A stretch of 64,000 nt of DNA from Maniola hyperantus (taxonomy: Eukaryota; Arthropoda; Insecta; Lepidoptera; Nymphalidae): the NCBI RefSeq assembly GCF_902806685.2, contig NC_048538.1:16368001-16432000 (forward strand), written 5' to 3'. The position numbers and the translations under genes are program-made. Shown piece by piece: positions 39,504 to 50,105 of this stretch (within the stretch, counting starts at the first letter, position 1; every line of letters begins with the position of its first letter). A model generated the notes under the pieces. It saw only the letters and a list, made by a program, of their open reading frames with translations, searched no databases and was not told the origin of the DNA.

Positions 39504-39995
39504 TTACTCTAAATCAATACCATACAGCTTAAGCGTCCTATCCATACTGGTGGAAGCGAGGTACTGAGCATTCTTCCCGAACCTCACCCCAGTGGCGGAC
39601 GCTGTGTGCTCGTTGAACACCTTCAGCTCCTGCCATTGTCTGCACAAGTACACCCTCACATCCGTACCAGCGATGGCCAAGTATGTACCACTCTGATCGA
39701 AGCACAACTCCTTGATAGCATAACCTTCCTCCAACTGGATGGTCTTAAAGTTCTTGAGCTTGCGGAGATCCCATAGCTTGACACATGCGTCCTCAGCGGC
39801 CGTGGCCAAGTAATATCCGTTTTCTGAGAAGGATATGGAGGTGACGGGGCCCATGTGTCCAGGGAAGTTGGCCACGTTGCTCTGCTCCTTCAGGTCCCAG
39901 ATCTTGACCTGGGAGTTCTCGGTTCCGGTGCCGAAGATCAGACCGTCCGGATGGAACTGGGCGGTCGTCAGGCTGACACCTGATGCATCGCTAAC
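39504..39995 (-). CDS. Prp19: Prp19 exon 8: last WD40 repeats and stop
   Basis: The acceptor is TTGTCCAACAG. It encodes VSDASGVSLTTAQFHPDGLI to LASTSMDRTLKLYGIDLE, TAA at 39506-39504. Includes FSENGYYLATAAEDACVKLW, conserved with vertebrates. Confidence 0.96.
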   Translation of the reverse strand, partial: VSDASGVSLTTAQFHPDGLIFGTGTENSQVKIWDLKEQSNVANFPGHMGPVTSISFSENGYYLATAAEDACVKLWDLRKLKNFKTIQLEEGYAIKELCFDQSGTYLAIAGTDVRVYLCRQWQELKVFNEHTASATGVRFGKNAQYLASTSMDRTLKLYGIDLE

Positions 39996-42900
39996 CTGTT
40001 GGACAAGTGAAAAAGTATTTTATCAAAAAAACTTCAGCAATTGTTTGTGGTCTATAGAAATAGTAACTGATGCTCACGACTTCATTCGCGTGGATTTAGG
40101 TTTTCCTGTGGGAACTCCTGGGAAAAGAGTAACCTATGTGTTAATCCAGGGTATAATCTGTCTCCATTCCAAATTTCATCCAAATCCGTTCAGCCGTTCC
40201 AGGTCTTTAACTATACCCATGCAAAAAATCACGTCAATCGGTTGCTCCGTTGCGACGTGATTGAAGGACAAACCAACAAACAAACACAGTTTCACATTTA
40301 TAATTAGGTTATTCAAATAAACTTTTGCAAGTGCTTTTGAATCGTCAAGTGAAACTAGCACTGGTTCGGAATGTCCATAATATCGAAAAGAACCAGCAAG
40401 AATCGCATCTCTGGGATGCAAGCTATCCCTGTACCAAATTTTGTCGAAATCTGTTAAAGGTAGCAGACATAAATATTATTTTTATTTATTTATTTATTTA
40501 TTTATTTACACTTTATTGCACACAACACAAAGTAAACATTGAAAAAACACAATACAGGATCTTAATCTAATATTAATGCGTAAGTAGGAATGTAAACAGT
40601 TACCTTGGTGAGCAGGGCTCCGGTGCGTATGTCGGAGAAGGCCCAGTGCTGGTCCGTGGAGGTGGACAGCACATAGTCGCCCGTGGGGTGCAGCGACAGC
40701 CCCGTCACCGGCCCATCGTGCGAGCGAAGCAGGACCGTGGTTTGAGACCTGCAACAGAGATTTCAAATGTTACCTAAATTCGTGTTCACTGACACCTGTA
40801 ATTGAAAAATAAATTATTCGTCGAATTCGACGTAATGGTTTTCATTAGTTGGTAACTCTTGAAGATGAAAATTGAGAGTAAAAAATTTTTGTATCCTTTA
40901 GGTGGAACCAAATTCATATAAGATCAAATCATGTTTAATTTGTTTTGTAGCATATCATAGCTATTGTCATTTGTAGCATAATTTCCGTTTGAATGACCTA
41001 CCATCTAAATTGTAAAGTATGCGACAGGTTGAAATGGTAATCAGGGAAGGAATGCCCCGCACAGCCCCCACGTTAACCCGGTGCGGGCGAAGGCGATTAC
41101 GTGCCTAATACCCCCAATTGCCCTCTCAACCAGTCGCGGACTATACCTGCTTGCGTTTAATAGATTTATGTCGTGCCGCGGTAAGCCAACAGAAATATAC
41201 TCAGATAGCGGAAGGAACTTTACAGCGACAGGGTGTAGGTAGTGGGTAGACTCACGTAGGCACGTTCCACACGCGGATGGTGTGGTCGGGTGAGGCCGTG
41301 ATGACGGTGTCCTCGTCGGGGTGGTAGATGACGCGCGTGACCTTCTTGGTGTGGCCCTTGAGGATGGCCACCACCTGCTCCGTGTCCTTGTTGAACACGG
41401 TCGCGTTGCGGTCGTTGCCGCCCGTCAGCAGCCGGCTGTGGTCCGACGGGTTGATGTCCAGCGCCAGGATGCCCGGCACGCTGGCCGAGTGGAGGCCCTG
41501 CGACCGAACAGAGTGCCATGAGTCGTAGTGTTGTGACGACGTGACACGTTATAGTGTTTTTTAACTAGGACAGCATGGGAAGATCCAAAACCATAGGAAA
41601 TGAGATGTTGCTGTCTAAGGAACATTTAGGTCTTTTTTTGTGAAAACAATTTTGGCATAGTCTTTAAAGACCAACTTCTGCTTTCCCAATTTTTTTCTTT
41701 CAGTACAATGAAATGATCCTTAAATGAAACCGAGTTGATCAGCATTAAAAAATATATTAATTTTTAATTTTAAACTCACGGTTGATCAATAAATTGAATA
41801 TGCCAAAATTGTTTGTACAAAAATAGATCTAACGGTTCCTAAGACGGTCTTTTTGTATCTCTATGGTTTAGATCTCCCTAACTTGTTCCAGTTAAAAAAA
41901 CACACTGTATAAATAAATAAAAATCTTTTTTATTCAAATAAACTTTTACAAGTACTTACGAATAGTCGGATGCATCTACCACTGGTTCGGAATGCCTTTC
42001 CTACCGAGAAGAACCAGCAAGAAACTCGGCGGTTGCTCTTTTCAAATATTTGATATAGGTACAAGATTATGCCATGTATAAAATAGTATTTGCAGTCTTG
42101 TGCGTTGCCTATAGAGCGGTATACATACGGGATGCGAGGCGAGCGTGAGGAAGGAGCGTATCTGGTCGGGCCCCACGAGCCCCTCGGGCACGGTGCGGCC
42201 GCGTCGCTTGCGCTCCTGCGTCAGCGCCGTGGCGCGCTCCTGCAGGCGCGACACCACCTCCGCAGACATGCCCACTGGGACTGCGCCCCCCGCGCCCGCG
42301 CCACTCTCCACCTGTCATACAAAACAATGATCTTGAGGAAAATATAACCAAACTGAACCATCATTAATATTCTATTCAAAATTGTAAATCTTCTTCAGAC
42401 TTGTTTTAGATTCATTTTACTTAATGCTTAAATCTAGGCATATTATTAAATTATGATTGTAATGTTTTTTAATATTCTTAGATGAAAAAAAAATGACATA
42501 CCGCATGTGCGGGCTGTGGCGCCACGATGCCAGCTTGTGGCTTGAGTGTGGCGAGCGCCTCCCTGGCCGCCGTCACCTCCTTCGTGAGGCGCGCGATCAC
42601 GCGGCACGCCGCGTCGTGCTGGTACAGCGCGTGGCTTAGCTCCTGCAATACATCTCAATGTACAGTGCGACGAGGCTATTTTGACACGTGGCGAAAATCA
42701 GAACTAAGGTTGTCGTCAAGTGTCCCCTTGTTTGAATAGTCTAAGCCTTTGTTCTCCAACAACGCCTCCTGTCAATGTCATTCAAGTGCCAAGAGAGCCT
42801 TGTCACACTGTATCGGAGGATGAACTGTCATCAGTATGCAGGTGGTCCTACAAACTTGTCAAGGCAACTACTTTGGAGAATGCTCACCGTTCAATTAAAA

Positions 42901-45040
42901 AAAAACACCTATAGAGGGTCAGTATCAAAACTAAAGTGAGTTGTCAAGCCTTAAGCCTTTTTTTAGGACTAAATTTGGGATCTAATTTTTATTTCAATTT
43001 TTTTTTTATTATTTTTTATTCAGATACAAGTTAGCCCTTGACTGCAATCTCACCTGATGGTAAGTGATGATGCAGTCTAAGATGATAGCGGGGTAATCTG
43101 GAAGGGGTATGGCAGTTTTTATTAAACCCATACACCTTTGGTTTCTACACGGCATCGTACCGGAACGCTAAATCGCTTGGCGGCACGGCTTTGCCGGTAG
43201 GGTGGTAACTAGCCACGGCCGAAGCCTCCCACCAGACCAGACCAGAAATTTAGAAATTATAAAATTCCAAACCCCTGCCAGGAATCGAACCCAGGACCTC
43301 CCACTAATAAGACCACAGCGCTCACCACTGCGCCAGGGAGGTCGTCAAATTTTTGAATGACACATCGGGTTTCTGAGATATTTTAATTGAAATCGTGAAA
43401 ATCAACAAATAATTGTGATTTAGAAATTTCCTTGAAGAAATTTCCTTTAGTTTGAAGTGTAGGTAAAACACTATAAATATTATAAAAATATAGTAAAAAG
43501 CAAATATGTCATATGTCAATATGCATAAAATATTGTAATGTGGGCCTTTGAAAGTAGTTTCAATAGCTGCAAGTGTCGCTAATAGATGGCATAAACAGTC
43601 GCTTCAGTACTGAGTGACCATACATATCACAAATTTCGTCACTGGCGGCAAGCAGGCTGTACCTTATTGGTCAGACCGTCGGGCGCGATCCCAGAAGACG
43701 CAGGTTCGATTCGTGCCGGTCCGCAATTTTTGATATGTATTTAAAATTATTTAATAATTGTGATATTGGAAAGTGTTATTTACTCTGTGCTAGTGGAGTG
43801 GTCATTGTCAGATGTGAAACTGTCAACATTACCTGTCTAGCAGTCTGCAGCTGTTGTCTCTGAGTGAACGTGTGCAGCATCAGGGCGTCCCACTCATCTT
43901 GCATGCTCTTCAGAGTGGCCGGGATGGACGTGGCACTGGGGGGCTTGGGCTTCACGATCGCAGGGGCTGCACACAACACACACCTCATAAAGTTAACTGC
44001 TTTATTAATTACTATTCACTAGCCGATGCCCATGACTTTGTCCGTGTGGAATTAGGTTTTTTTAAAAATCCTGTGGGAACTCTTTGCTTTTCTAGGATAA
44101 AAAGTAGCCTATGTCACTCTCCAGGCCTTATCTATACCCTTGCAAAAAATCACGTCTGTCCGCACCATTGCGACGTGATTGAAGGACAAAACCAACAAAC
44201 AAACACACTTTCGCGTTTATTATAAGGATACTGATTGTGGAATCAAATTAAATCCATACTAATATTATAAATGCGAAAGTGTGTCTGTCTGTCTGTCCTT
44301 CTAGCCTTTCACGTCCCATCCTTTCAACCGATTTTGATGAAATTTTGTACAGAGATAGCTTGCATCCCGGGTAAGGACATAGGCTATTTTTATCCTGGGA
44401 AATCAACGAGTTCCTACAGGATTTTGAAAACCTAAATCCACACAGACGAAGTCGCAGGCATCATCTAGTCTTTTATATATTTAATGTACATGACAACTAG
44501 TGTCTCTTGTGCTACGACTGTGACTGTACAACCGATTCTGAGAGCAAATTCAACTGAGAAAAGCATTAGTTAGCTTTTTGGATGTTTTTATATGTCTAAT
44601 GAATAATACTCACTTTTTATTTCAATAAGGTCTTCAATCCTCAACTCTTTTCCACTGATAGGGTCGACGCCATTTTCTATTATGTATTTTTCAATAATGC
44701 GCCTCTCAAATACGGCTCCCGAACACGGGGACACCACGGGAACTTCAGGCACCTCATTAGATACTGAAAAAAAGAGGTTAAGTTAGCCTACACACCAGCA
44801 ATGAAATACAGAGAATTTATTACAAAACAACTTCATTTTTCATTAAATAACAATGATATTTAGATAAAACATGTAGAGTTTAGGTAAAACTCTAATAATC
44901 ATCCAAAAATCCAAGTTATCAACCGGTTTCTGCCTCCACCGCTGTATATTATTATACTCTTTGCGCCATCGTCTTATCGTAAATAATAACACCTCACATA
45001 CAAACTTGGGTAAATACATACTTGTACAATAAAGAGCCAT
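39504..45040 (-). CDS. Prp19: Pre-mRNA-processing factor 19, Prp19 (eight exons, complete)
   Basis: Exons 45040-45022, 44763-44614, 43966-43833, 42642-42502, 42311-42129, 41497-41256, 40748-40604 and 39995-39504 join in phase to give 501 residues; human PRPF19 has 504. The N-terminus MALYCTISNEVPEVPVVSPC leads a U-box (residues 1 to about 70), which by family binds E2 enzymes. Residues about 70-150 hold the ELSHALYQHDAACRVIARLT coiled-coil region used for tetramer formation. From residue about 210 come seven WD40 repeats (for example HTKKVTRVIYHPDEDTVITA, DGLIFGTGTENSQVKIWDLK). Prp19 is the core of the nineteen complex, which activates the spliceosome and acts in the DNA damage response in the nucleus. 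Several introns carry mobile-element insertions, but the reading frame is intact. Confidence 0.97.
40068..40300 (-). repeat. Helitron-like element in Prp19 intron 7
   Basis: It begins TGATGCTCACGACTTCATTC and ends AGTTTCACATTTATAAT. Confidence 0.7.
40312..40410 (-). repeat. LINE 3' end fragment
   Basis: TTATTCAAATAAACTTTTGC and ACTGGTTCGGAATGTCC match the LINE tail family at 33850 and 41920. Confidence 0.55.
40604..40748 (-). CDS. Prp19: Prp19 exon 7
   Basis: The acceptor is CTGTTGCAG and the donor CCAAG|GTAACT. It encodes SQTTVLLRSHDGPVTGLSLH and HWAFSDIRTGALLTK, a WD40 blade. Phase 2 in, 0 out. Confidence 0.94.
41034..41228 (+). mobile_element. Relic of a BEL/Pao-like retrotransposon integrase
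   Basis: A plus-strand frame near 41150-41228 reads NRFMSCRGKPTEIYSDSGRN then F, close to the integrase motif RGKP-x-IYSDNGxNF of BEL/Pao LTR elements. The sequence before it contains in-frame breaks and no other domains. It is a short, dead fragment in Prp19 intron 6. Confidence 0.5.
41256..41497 (-). CDS. Prp19: Prp19 exon 6
   Basis: The acceptor is TCGGTCGCAG and the donor CCTAC|GTGAGT. It encodes GLHSASVPGILALDINPSDH, LLTGGNDRNATVFNKDTEQV and ASPDHTIRVWNVPT, the first WD40 blades. Confidence 0.95.
41920..42050 (-). repeat. LINE 3' end, minus strand
   Basis: TTTTTATTCAAATAAACTTT, then CACTGGTTCGGAATGCCTTT and AGCAAGAAACTCGGCGGTTG. Confidence 0.7.
42129..42311 (-). CDS. Prp19: Prp19 exon 5
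   Basis: The acceptor is GTATGACAG and the donor CATCCC|GTATGT, phase 0 on both sides. It encodes GMSAEVVSRLQERATALTQE and RKRRGRTVPEGLVGPDQIRS, the helical linker before the WD40 domain. Confidence 0.94.
42502..42642 (-). CDS. Prp19: Prp19 exon 4: coiled coil
   Basis: The acceptor is TATTGCAG and the donor TGCG|GTATGT, phase 0. It encodes ELSHALYQHDAACRVIARLT and KEVTAAREALATLKPQAG, nearly identical to vertebrate Prp19. Confidence 0.97.
42715..42805 (+). repeat. Dispersed repeat shared with 4545 and 37925
   Basis: TAAGCCTTTGTTCTCCAACA and CAAGTGCCAAGAGAGCCTTG. Confidence 0.6.
43005..43343 (-). repeat. SINE S3, tRNA-derived, minus strand
   Basis: The tRNA-like head is the complement of 43265-43343 (CTCACCACTGCGCCAGGGAG; B box complement GGAATCGAACCC). 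The body includes CACCTGATGGTAAGTGATGA and the tail complement TTTTTTTTATTA. It lies in Prp19 intron 3. Confidence 0.75.
43833..43966 (-). CDS. Prp19: Prp19 exon 3
   Basis: The acceptor is TGTGTGCAG and the donor GACAG|GTAATG. It encodes PAIVKPKPPSATSIPATLKS and MLHTFTQRQQLQTARQ. Phase 1 in, 0 out. Confidence 0.95.
44022..44470. repeat. Two Helitron-like elements, head to head
   Basis: 44022-44232: minus copy (CTAGCCGATGCCCATGACTT...TTTCGCGTTTATTATAAGG). 44255-44470: plus copy (AATATTATAAATGCGAAAGT...GAAGTCGCAGGCATCATCTA). They lie in Prp19 intron 2. Confidence 0.78.
44614..44763 (-). CDS. Prp19: Prp19 exon 2: U-box
   Basis: The acceptor is CTTTTTTTCAG and the donor AAAA|GTGAGT. It encodes SNEVPEVPVVSPCSGAVFER and RIIEKYIIENGVDPISGKEL, the U-box core. 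Confidence 0.95.
45022..45040 (-). CDS. Prp19: Prp19 exon 1 (19 coding bases)
   Basis: ATG at 45040-45038 encodes MALYCT plus one base; the donor is ACAA|GTATGT. Joined to exon 2 it gives MALYCTISNEVPE, in line with vertebrate MSLICSISNEVPE. Confidence 0.93.
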
Positions 45041-45294
45041 GATGTTTCATATAATTTAGCTATAAATTAGCCAATTTATTCAATTTCGCTCACAACAAAA
45101 ACAATTCCCTCCGTAAAGAATAAATTGCAATCACAGACAAAAAACATTGATTTGCAATTGACATTGATTGACATTTGTAATTTTTTAACTGGTTGTACGA
45201 CTCGGGGTTCTAACCATTTTGAAACCCAACCTAATGGGGTCACCAGACGCTTGCGGCAAAGAACATACAGCACGCATCGGCGATTTCATACACA

Positions 45295-45588
45295 GTGGCA
45301 CTGATTATGAGCACAACCTAATTTTAGAGTATTAGCATGCTCTTCTTACTAATGTAATATGAAAAGGACAGACACAGTTTGACAGTTCTAAATTTAATTT
45401 TTAGATGGTAAAACCCGTGATTTCAGCGCGCAGTCGCGAACCTACTGTTTAAAATTGTATTGTGCACTAAAATTTAGAGTCTTTAAATGTGAAAGTCATG
45501 TTCCGTTCCTTTTTTAGCATTGTCAAAAAGAAAAGGATGCAGATACTCTAAATTTAGTTTAGAGAACGACAAAGGAATCGGTGCCAAT
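45295..45588 (+). repeat. MITE, family F2
   Basis: GTGGCACTGATTATGAGCAC at the left and ACAAAGGAATCGGTGCC at the right, about 250 bp upstream of the Prp19 start codon. Confidence 0.78.
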
Positions 45589-46130
45589 GTTTGGCTTGCA
45601 GCCAATCAGATCAAGCGACAAGCGCTCCCAAACGTCCTACCCATCCACACGCTTGCAAGTGCTTGTTTGCGTCCAAGCGTCTAACTGAACATTAGCAAAA
45701 AGTAAGGACCTAATGGAGGAGACACATGCTTGCGACCAACCGCAAACAACGATCACTTGCCGCGTGTGTCAGATCAAAAATCGGCTATACTCTTTGACAT
45801 AGACAAAATAAATAAGATATTGGTCTAATCTTTGGTAAGGCCTTAGTATGTTACTAGTCTGTGGCTTAGTGCATTAAAAAAAACAGCTAAAATCATTTAC
45901 CGCGTAATTTAAAAAAAAACTACATTCTCGTCTCGTCCAATATCCAACTCTTTTCACTTGAAACTAATGTAGTTATAACCATTGACCTGACCTAAAACCA
46001 ACTATCTACTATAGCAGCCGTTAGATTCCATCTACACTCCCGGTAGAGATTATAGATTCCAGGCCCTAATTTGTTCTACGGAAGGGCATGGTTTGCTCCT
46101 TCGAATCGAACTCTATCTTATTTTTTCTAG
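45589..46130. other. Intergenic, upstream of Prp19
   Basis: It contains repeated CGCTTGCAAGTGCTTGT-like motifs between 45595 and 45770, possibly one more inverted-repeat element. No exon is supported. Confidence 0.4.
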
Positions 46131-46260
46131 TGGGAGGATTCTGCCATGGCTAGTTACCACCCTATCGGCAAAGCTGGTTCACTTCTGATACGATAACGTG
46201 TAGAAACGGCTTAATAAAACTGCCACACTCCTTCAATATTAGCTTAGCCCGCTTTCATCT
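46131..46260 (+). repeat. SINE S3 fragment
   Basis: GTTACCACCCTATCGGCAAA and GTGTAGAAACGGCTTAATAA match in reverse the body of the S3 SINE at 43005-43343. Confidence 0.55.
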
Positions 46261-46595
46261 AAGGGCTTCCGAGACGGTCAAGCGGGTTGACGTCAAGCAC
46301 ATAGTTGTTTTCCCTGATCAAGCTGCTTGACGGTCGCAGCAAACAGCTTGATCAAGCAAAACAAAACTACACTCTACAGTATCTGGCCGAAAGTAATGTA
46401 CATCGGCCTTTAGAATGACATTTCGGGTTTGTAAATGTAGAGCGTTGTCTCTGCACTCATGTCTCATATCTATACGAAGTTTTGTCGGTCTCAACGACAG
46501 AGACGGTGCTCTACAAATCTGCTATCTCCTTCTAAAGGTGGATGTACATTACTTTCTGCCGCGTACCGTACGTGCTTGACCATCTCGGAAGCCCT
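46261..46595. repeat. Inverted-repeat element containing a nested MITE
   Basis: AGGGCTTCCGAGACGGTCAA at the left, GCTTGACCATCTCGGAAGCC at the right. F3 occupies 46376-46570 inside it. Confidence 0.75.
46376..46570. repeat. MITE F3, nested
   Basis: ACAGTATCTGGCCGAAAGTA at the left and CATTACTTTCTGCCGCGTAC at the right. Confidence 0.78.
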
Positions 46596-46903
46596 ATAGA
46601 CTTATAGAGATCCAAAGTACTCTCAGCAATATAAACAATAGAATGATTTGTCTTGCAGCTTTATTCGAGGTTTTTTGAGAAAAAACGGTTAAATATAAAA
46701 GATTATAGAATATTCAGCTTATTTTTTTTAAATTAATAAACTAATTTTATTACTATAATCAAAGGTTAAAATAGAAATAAACCAGGACTTTTTAAAAGGT
46801 TTATTATAACTTCAGAACATTTTAGAACAGTACGCGCCCAGTAAATGGCACAATTTTAGCACTAGACATGTGTAAAAACTTACAATATAATAATATTCTA
46901 CTA

Positions 46904-47080
46904 CCAGTGCGCGGCAGAAAATAATGTACATCGGCCTTTAGAATGACATTTCGGCTTTGTAGAGCTCTGTCACTCAAACCTATATGACGTGTTCTCAGTC
47001 TCAACGACAGAGACAATGCTCTACAAATCCACTATCTCCTTCTAAAGATTAATGTACATTATTTTCTGCCCCGTACTGTA
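46904..47080. repeat. MITE, family F3
   Basis: CAGTGCGCGGCAGAAAATAA at the left and CATTATTTTCTGCCCCGTAC at the right. Confidence 0.78.
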
Positions 47081-47297
47081 TATTATGTACATGGTTTGTT
47101 GCAAAATACCCTCATGGACATATCCAAGGCAGAACCAAATTTGCTCAATTCGAAACTATAAATCATAAAATCAAGTAATTTTTGTGTTTGTAAATTTTTT
47201 CGTCTCTTTGAGTATCTATCCCATGAGGACAATTTAAGATAAAATACATATCGGAGAGTTTATTTACAACTATGAAAAATATTTATTACTATGTTAT

Positions 47298-47534
47298 ACA
47301 GGGTTACAGGAAAATAGGACACGATCCCGTTAAGGGGTTATAGTACAGGACATTAGCTATCAAACGACCCCTAAAGTGCTTATGCGAAAGTTTATCGTTT
47401 TTGAGTTATTCATTTTTTTCTTGGTAAAGTGGCAAACACCCCTTTCGCATAAGCACTTTAGGGGTCGTTTGATAGCTAATGTCCTGTACTATAACCCCTT
47501 AACGGAATCGTGTCCTCTTTTCCTGTAACCCTGT
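47298..47534. repeat. Long near-perfect palindromic transposon
   Basis: 93-base arms (47298-47390 and 47442-47534) differ at only two positions, with a 51-base loop. The ends are ACAGGGTTACAGGAAAA, and TA flanks both sides, as in Tc1/mariner-type MITEs. Confidence 0.85.
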
Positions 47535-48249
47535 ATGTAGTATGTAACGGTAGTAAACAACTAGTAACTAATTCATTGGATAATTTAAATAGTCGCAGTA
47601 AAATTGGTGGCTATTTCATTGTTAGGTAGGTAAGTACTTACATATTATATAAGGTTTTCTATTTTTTAATAAAAGATTTAAAATGTACAGAAGTTTTATA
47701 AAATGTAAGAAAATGAAGTATACCTACCGTTATTTTTGTATGAGGCAAAAAAATTAAAATATCCACATTTTATATCATAATAAAAAATATAAAGGAGACT
47801 TACATAATATTATCTAATCTAGAAGTTCATAATAATAAGAGATTTCTTTTTAGTTAAGTGGAAATCAAATGGAAATACATTCTATATTTAAATGTTAGTG
47901 ACACAAATGATTAAATTAAAGGTGAAGTTTTTTCTTTAACTTTTGCATTTAAATTATTTCATTAATTTATGATATTTGGACCTAACTACGTATATTACTA
48001 CCTAAATAACTAGATTGCACTATTTTAAAAATAAATATTTACAAATATTTATAATTTATACGTACTTTAAAATGTTGACTTCACCAAAATATAGATTTCG
48101 GTTTTACTACAATAATTATTGTATTTACTATTTACATTAACTTTCTATCATGCTAACTAGGAAGTAAAATGCGATCAAAGCCAGAATAGGAAACTCCTCA
48201 ACCTGACAACTGTCACTCGATAAGAATAATTAAATTAACGCTTAGAGCG
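47535..48249. other. AT-rich intergenic stretch, nothing seen
   Basis: Very AT-rich; no frames of note and no recognisable repeat ends. Confidence 0.5.
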
Positions 48250-48630
48250 GTTCCGCACTCATCCGATCCGAGTCCGTGAAAATACGTTCCTTTTTGTTTT
48301 GTATGGGAGCTTATGACATATGTCGTAGATAATCGTTGGTATTCTCACGGATGACGGACGCACTCATCAGATCCGAGTCCGTGAAAATACGGATATAAAA
48401 AACTCGGATATTGCCTACGCACTAATCCGATATCTGATCCAAATCCAAGCTATTCAGTGGACATCTTTGACATATCATTTATATGACCGAGATATTCTCA
48501 CGGATGACGGAGTGAACTCGGATGACGGAAGTCGGAGCTAGTGCGTAAGCTACCATACAAATAGTTCTGACTATACTTCGGAACGTATTTTCACGGATTC
48601 GGATCAGATGCAGTACGTAATCGCCCTTAG
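48250..48630. repeat. Compound inverted-repeat element related to 5620
   Basis: ATCCGAGTCCGTGAAAATAC occurs at about 48267 and again at about 48370; the inverse ACGTATTTTCACGGATTCGG is at 48591. It appears to be one copy inserted in another. Confidence 0.6.
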
Positions 48631-48910
48631 TAAGCAAAGTTACCCTTCTTATTCCGTGCTCAGTAGTGGGCTGGCGATGGGTTGATCATGAATGATGAAG
48701 CAAAGTTTACAAGAAATAAACTTTACCGTTAATAAACTATACCGTTTTTTGATGTTTATTATTAAACTGTCTTAGTATGTCTTACAAACACTATTGAGAA
48801 TATTATAAGGTACGACATTACAAAACTCCAGATAGGTAGCAACATGGACATAGATATTGGCGCGGGGTTTACGAAACTTTTGATATCTACGAACGTTCTT
48901 CAAAAAATAT

Positions 48911-48967
48911 GGTTAAAGGTGGACCCATAGAGTTAAAATGGCGCGTAAAGTCATTTAGTACGGACTA
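48911..48967 (+). repeat. MITE F5 fragment
   Basis: AAAGGTGGACCCATAGAGTT, then AAAATGGCGCGTAAAGTCAT and TAGTACGGACTA. Confidence 0.55.
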
Positions 48968-49365
48968 TACAAGGGACTAAACATACATTTTATATTGTCA
49001 GTTAAGACGTCACAATATGCCGAAAAGTAGTTCGTATTCTTACTTAGATCGCATAGAAGTTTAATGATACCTTCTTTGGTTTGGTTTGATTTATAAAATG
49101 TGTACTCCTTAATCTTTTTTTGTATAGTAAAAGTGAACCATAATTTTTATTATAAATAAATACATAGGCGGGGTACTTGTAAGAGTGTAGGTTTATCGCA
49201 ATTCACCTATATTTTTAAGACTTGCCTGCCTACTTCAGAGAATTAGGCACAAACTTACGCCGAATCTAAAAGGTTCCAGAAAGTTACGTATTTTATACAG
49301 TCACAACCGCAAACCTTGCATTTTGTGCTAATAGAATAGAAGCTTATGATACAAAATAAATAACT
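48968..49365. other. Intergenic stretch, nothing seen
   Basis: AT-rich, with no coding or repeat signal that I can support. Confidence 0.45.
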
Positions 49366-49536
49366 ACAGTACATGGCCGAAAGTAATGTAAATCGGCGTT
49401 TAGAATGACATTTCGGCTTAGAGAGCATTGTCTCCGTCACTCATACCTATGTGACGTTTTGTCGGTCTCAACGACGAGACAACGCTCTATAAATCTGCTA
49501 TCTCCTTCTAAAGGTAGTTTCGGGCGCGTACTGTAC
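49366..49536. repeat. MITE, family F3
   Basis: ACAGTACATGGCCGAAAGTA at the left and AGTTTCGGGCGCGTACTGT at the right. Confidence 0.72.
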
Positions 49537-49639
49537 AATAGCTTACTTCCATAATATTGTCAGTTCAACGGCGCAAATACTCGCGACGCTACAGCCCAAA
49601 ACATTAGCACAGCTGTACACAGACCACCACCTATAGACG

Positions 49640-50105
49640 CCTAATAGCCGGACACCCCCGATCGCTAAGCTTATGCAGTTGCTTAGCATAAGTCGGGCCA
49701 CGCCCGTTCGGTACCCTCATTCCGCACATTGTCTTGATTACCTGACTTTTGAGTCCACTAATCACAACAAAGCATTCTCCCCTGTCAACTGTGGCATAAG
49801 AGGGGAGCGTACAAGTGCCAAGCTGGCACCACAGAGGAGCAGCAGCGGGGATATCAGCTGTGCTAGTAATGTCTGGCCCCCAAGAGGGGAGAGTGAGCAT
49901 AAGGGACAAGGAGGAGACAAAATAATTTGTAAGGAGTCAAGGCGTCCCGGGAAAACGCCAAGAGCAAGTACCGAACGGGCGCCCTCCCGCAATTCGGCCC
50001 ACATAACCGAGAGGTTGGTGGGGCCATGGGAGGTGGATGGCTGTCCCCCGCCAACATTTTACGATTTTGTTTTCATGCAAAATCTTGTATATATGCGTAT
50101 TTGAG
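49640..50105. other. Unclassified GC-richer block with frames on both strands
   Basis: The plus strand has a 143-codon frame (49673-50104) and the minus strand frames of 92 and 80 codons. Composition contrasts with the AT-rich flanks. No domain is recognised in any frame. A fragment of a retroelement or other repeat is the likeliest reading; a gene is not supported. Confidence 0.35.

Noticed and set aside
40506..40766. 86-codon minus-strand frame MKSLLQVSNHG...
   Set aside because: Wrong frame of Prp19 exon 7; the conserved WD40 sequence is in another frame of the same strand.
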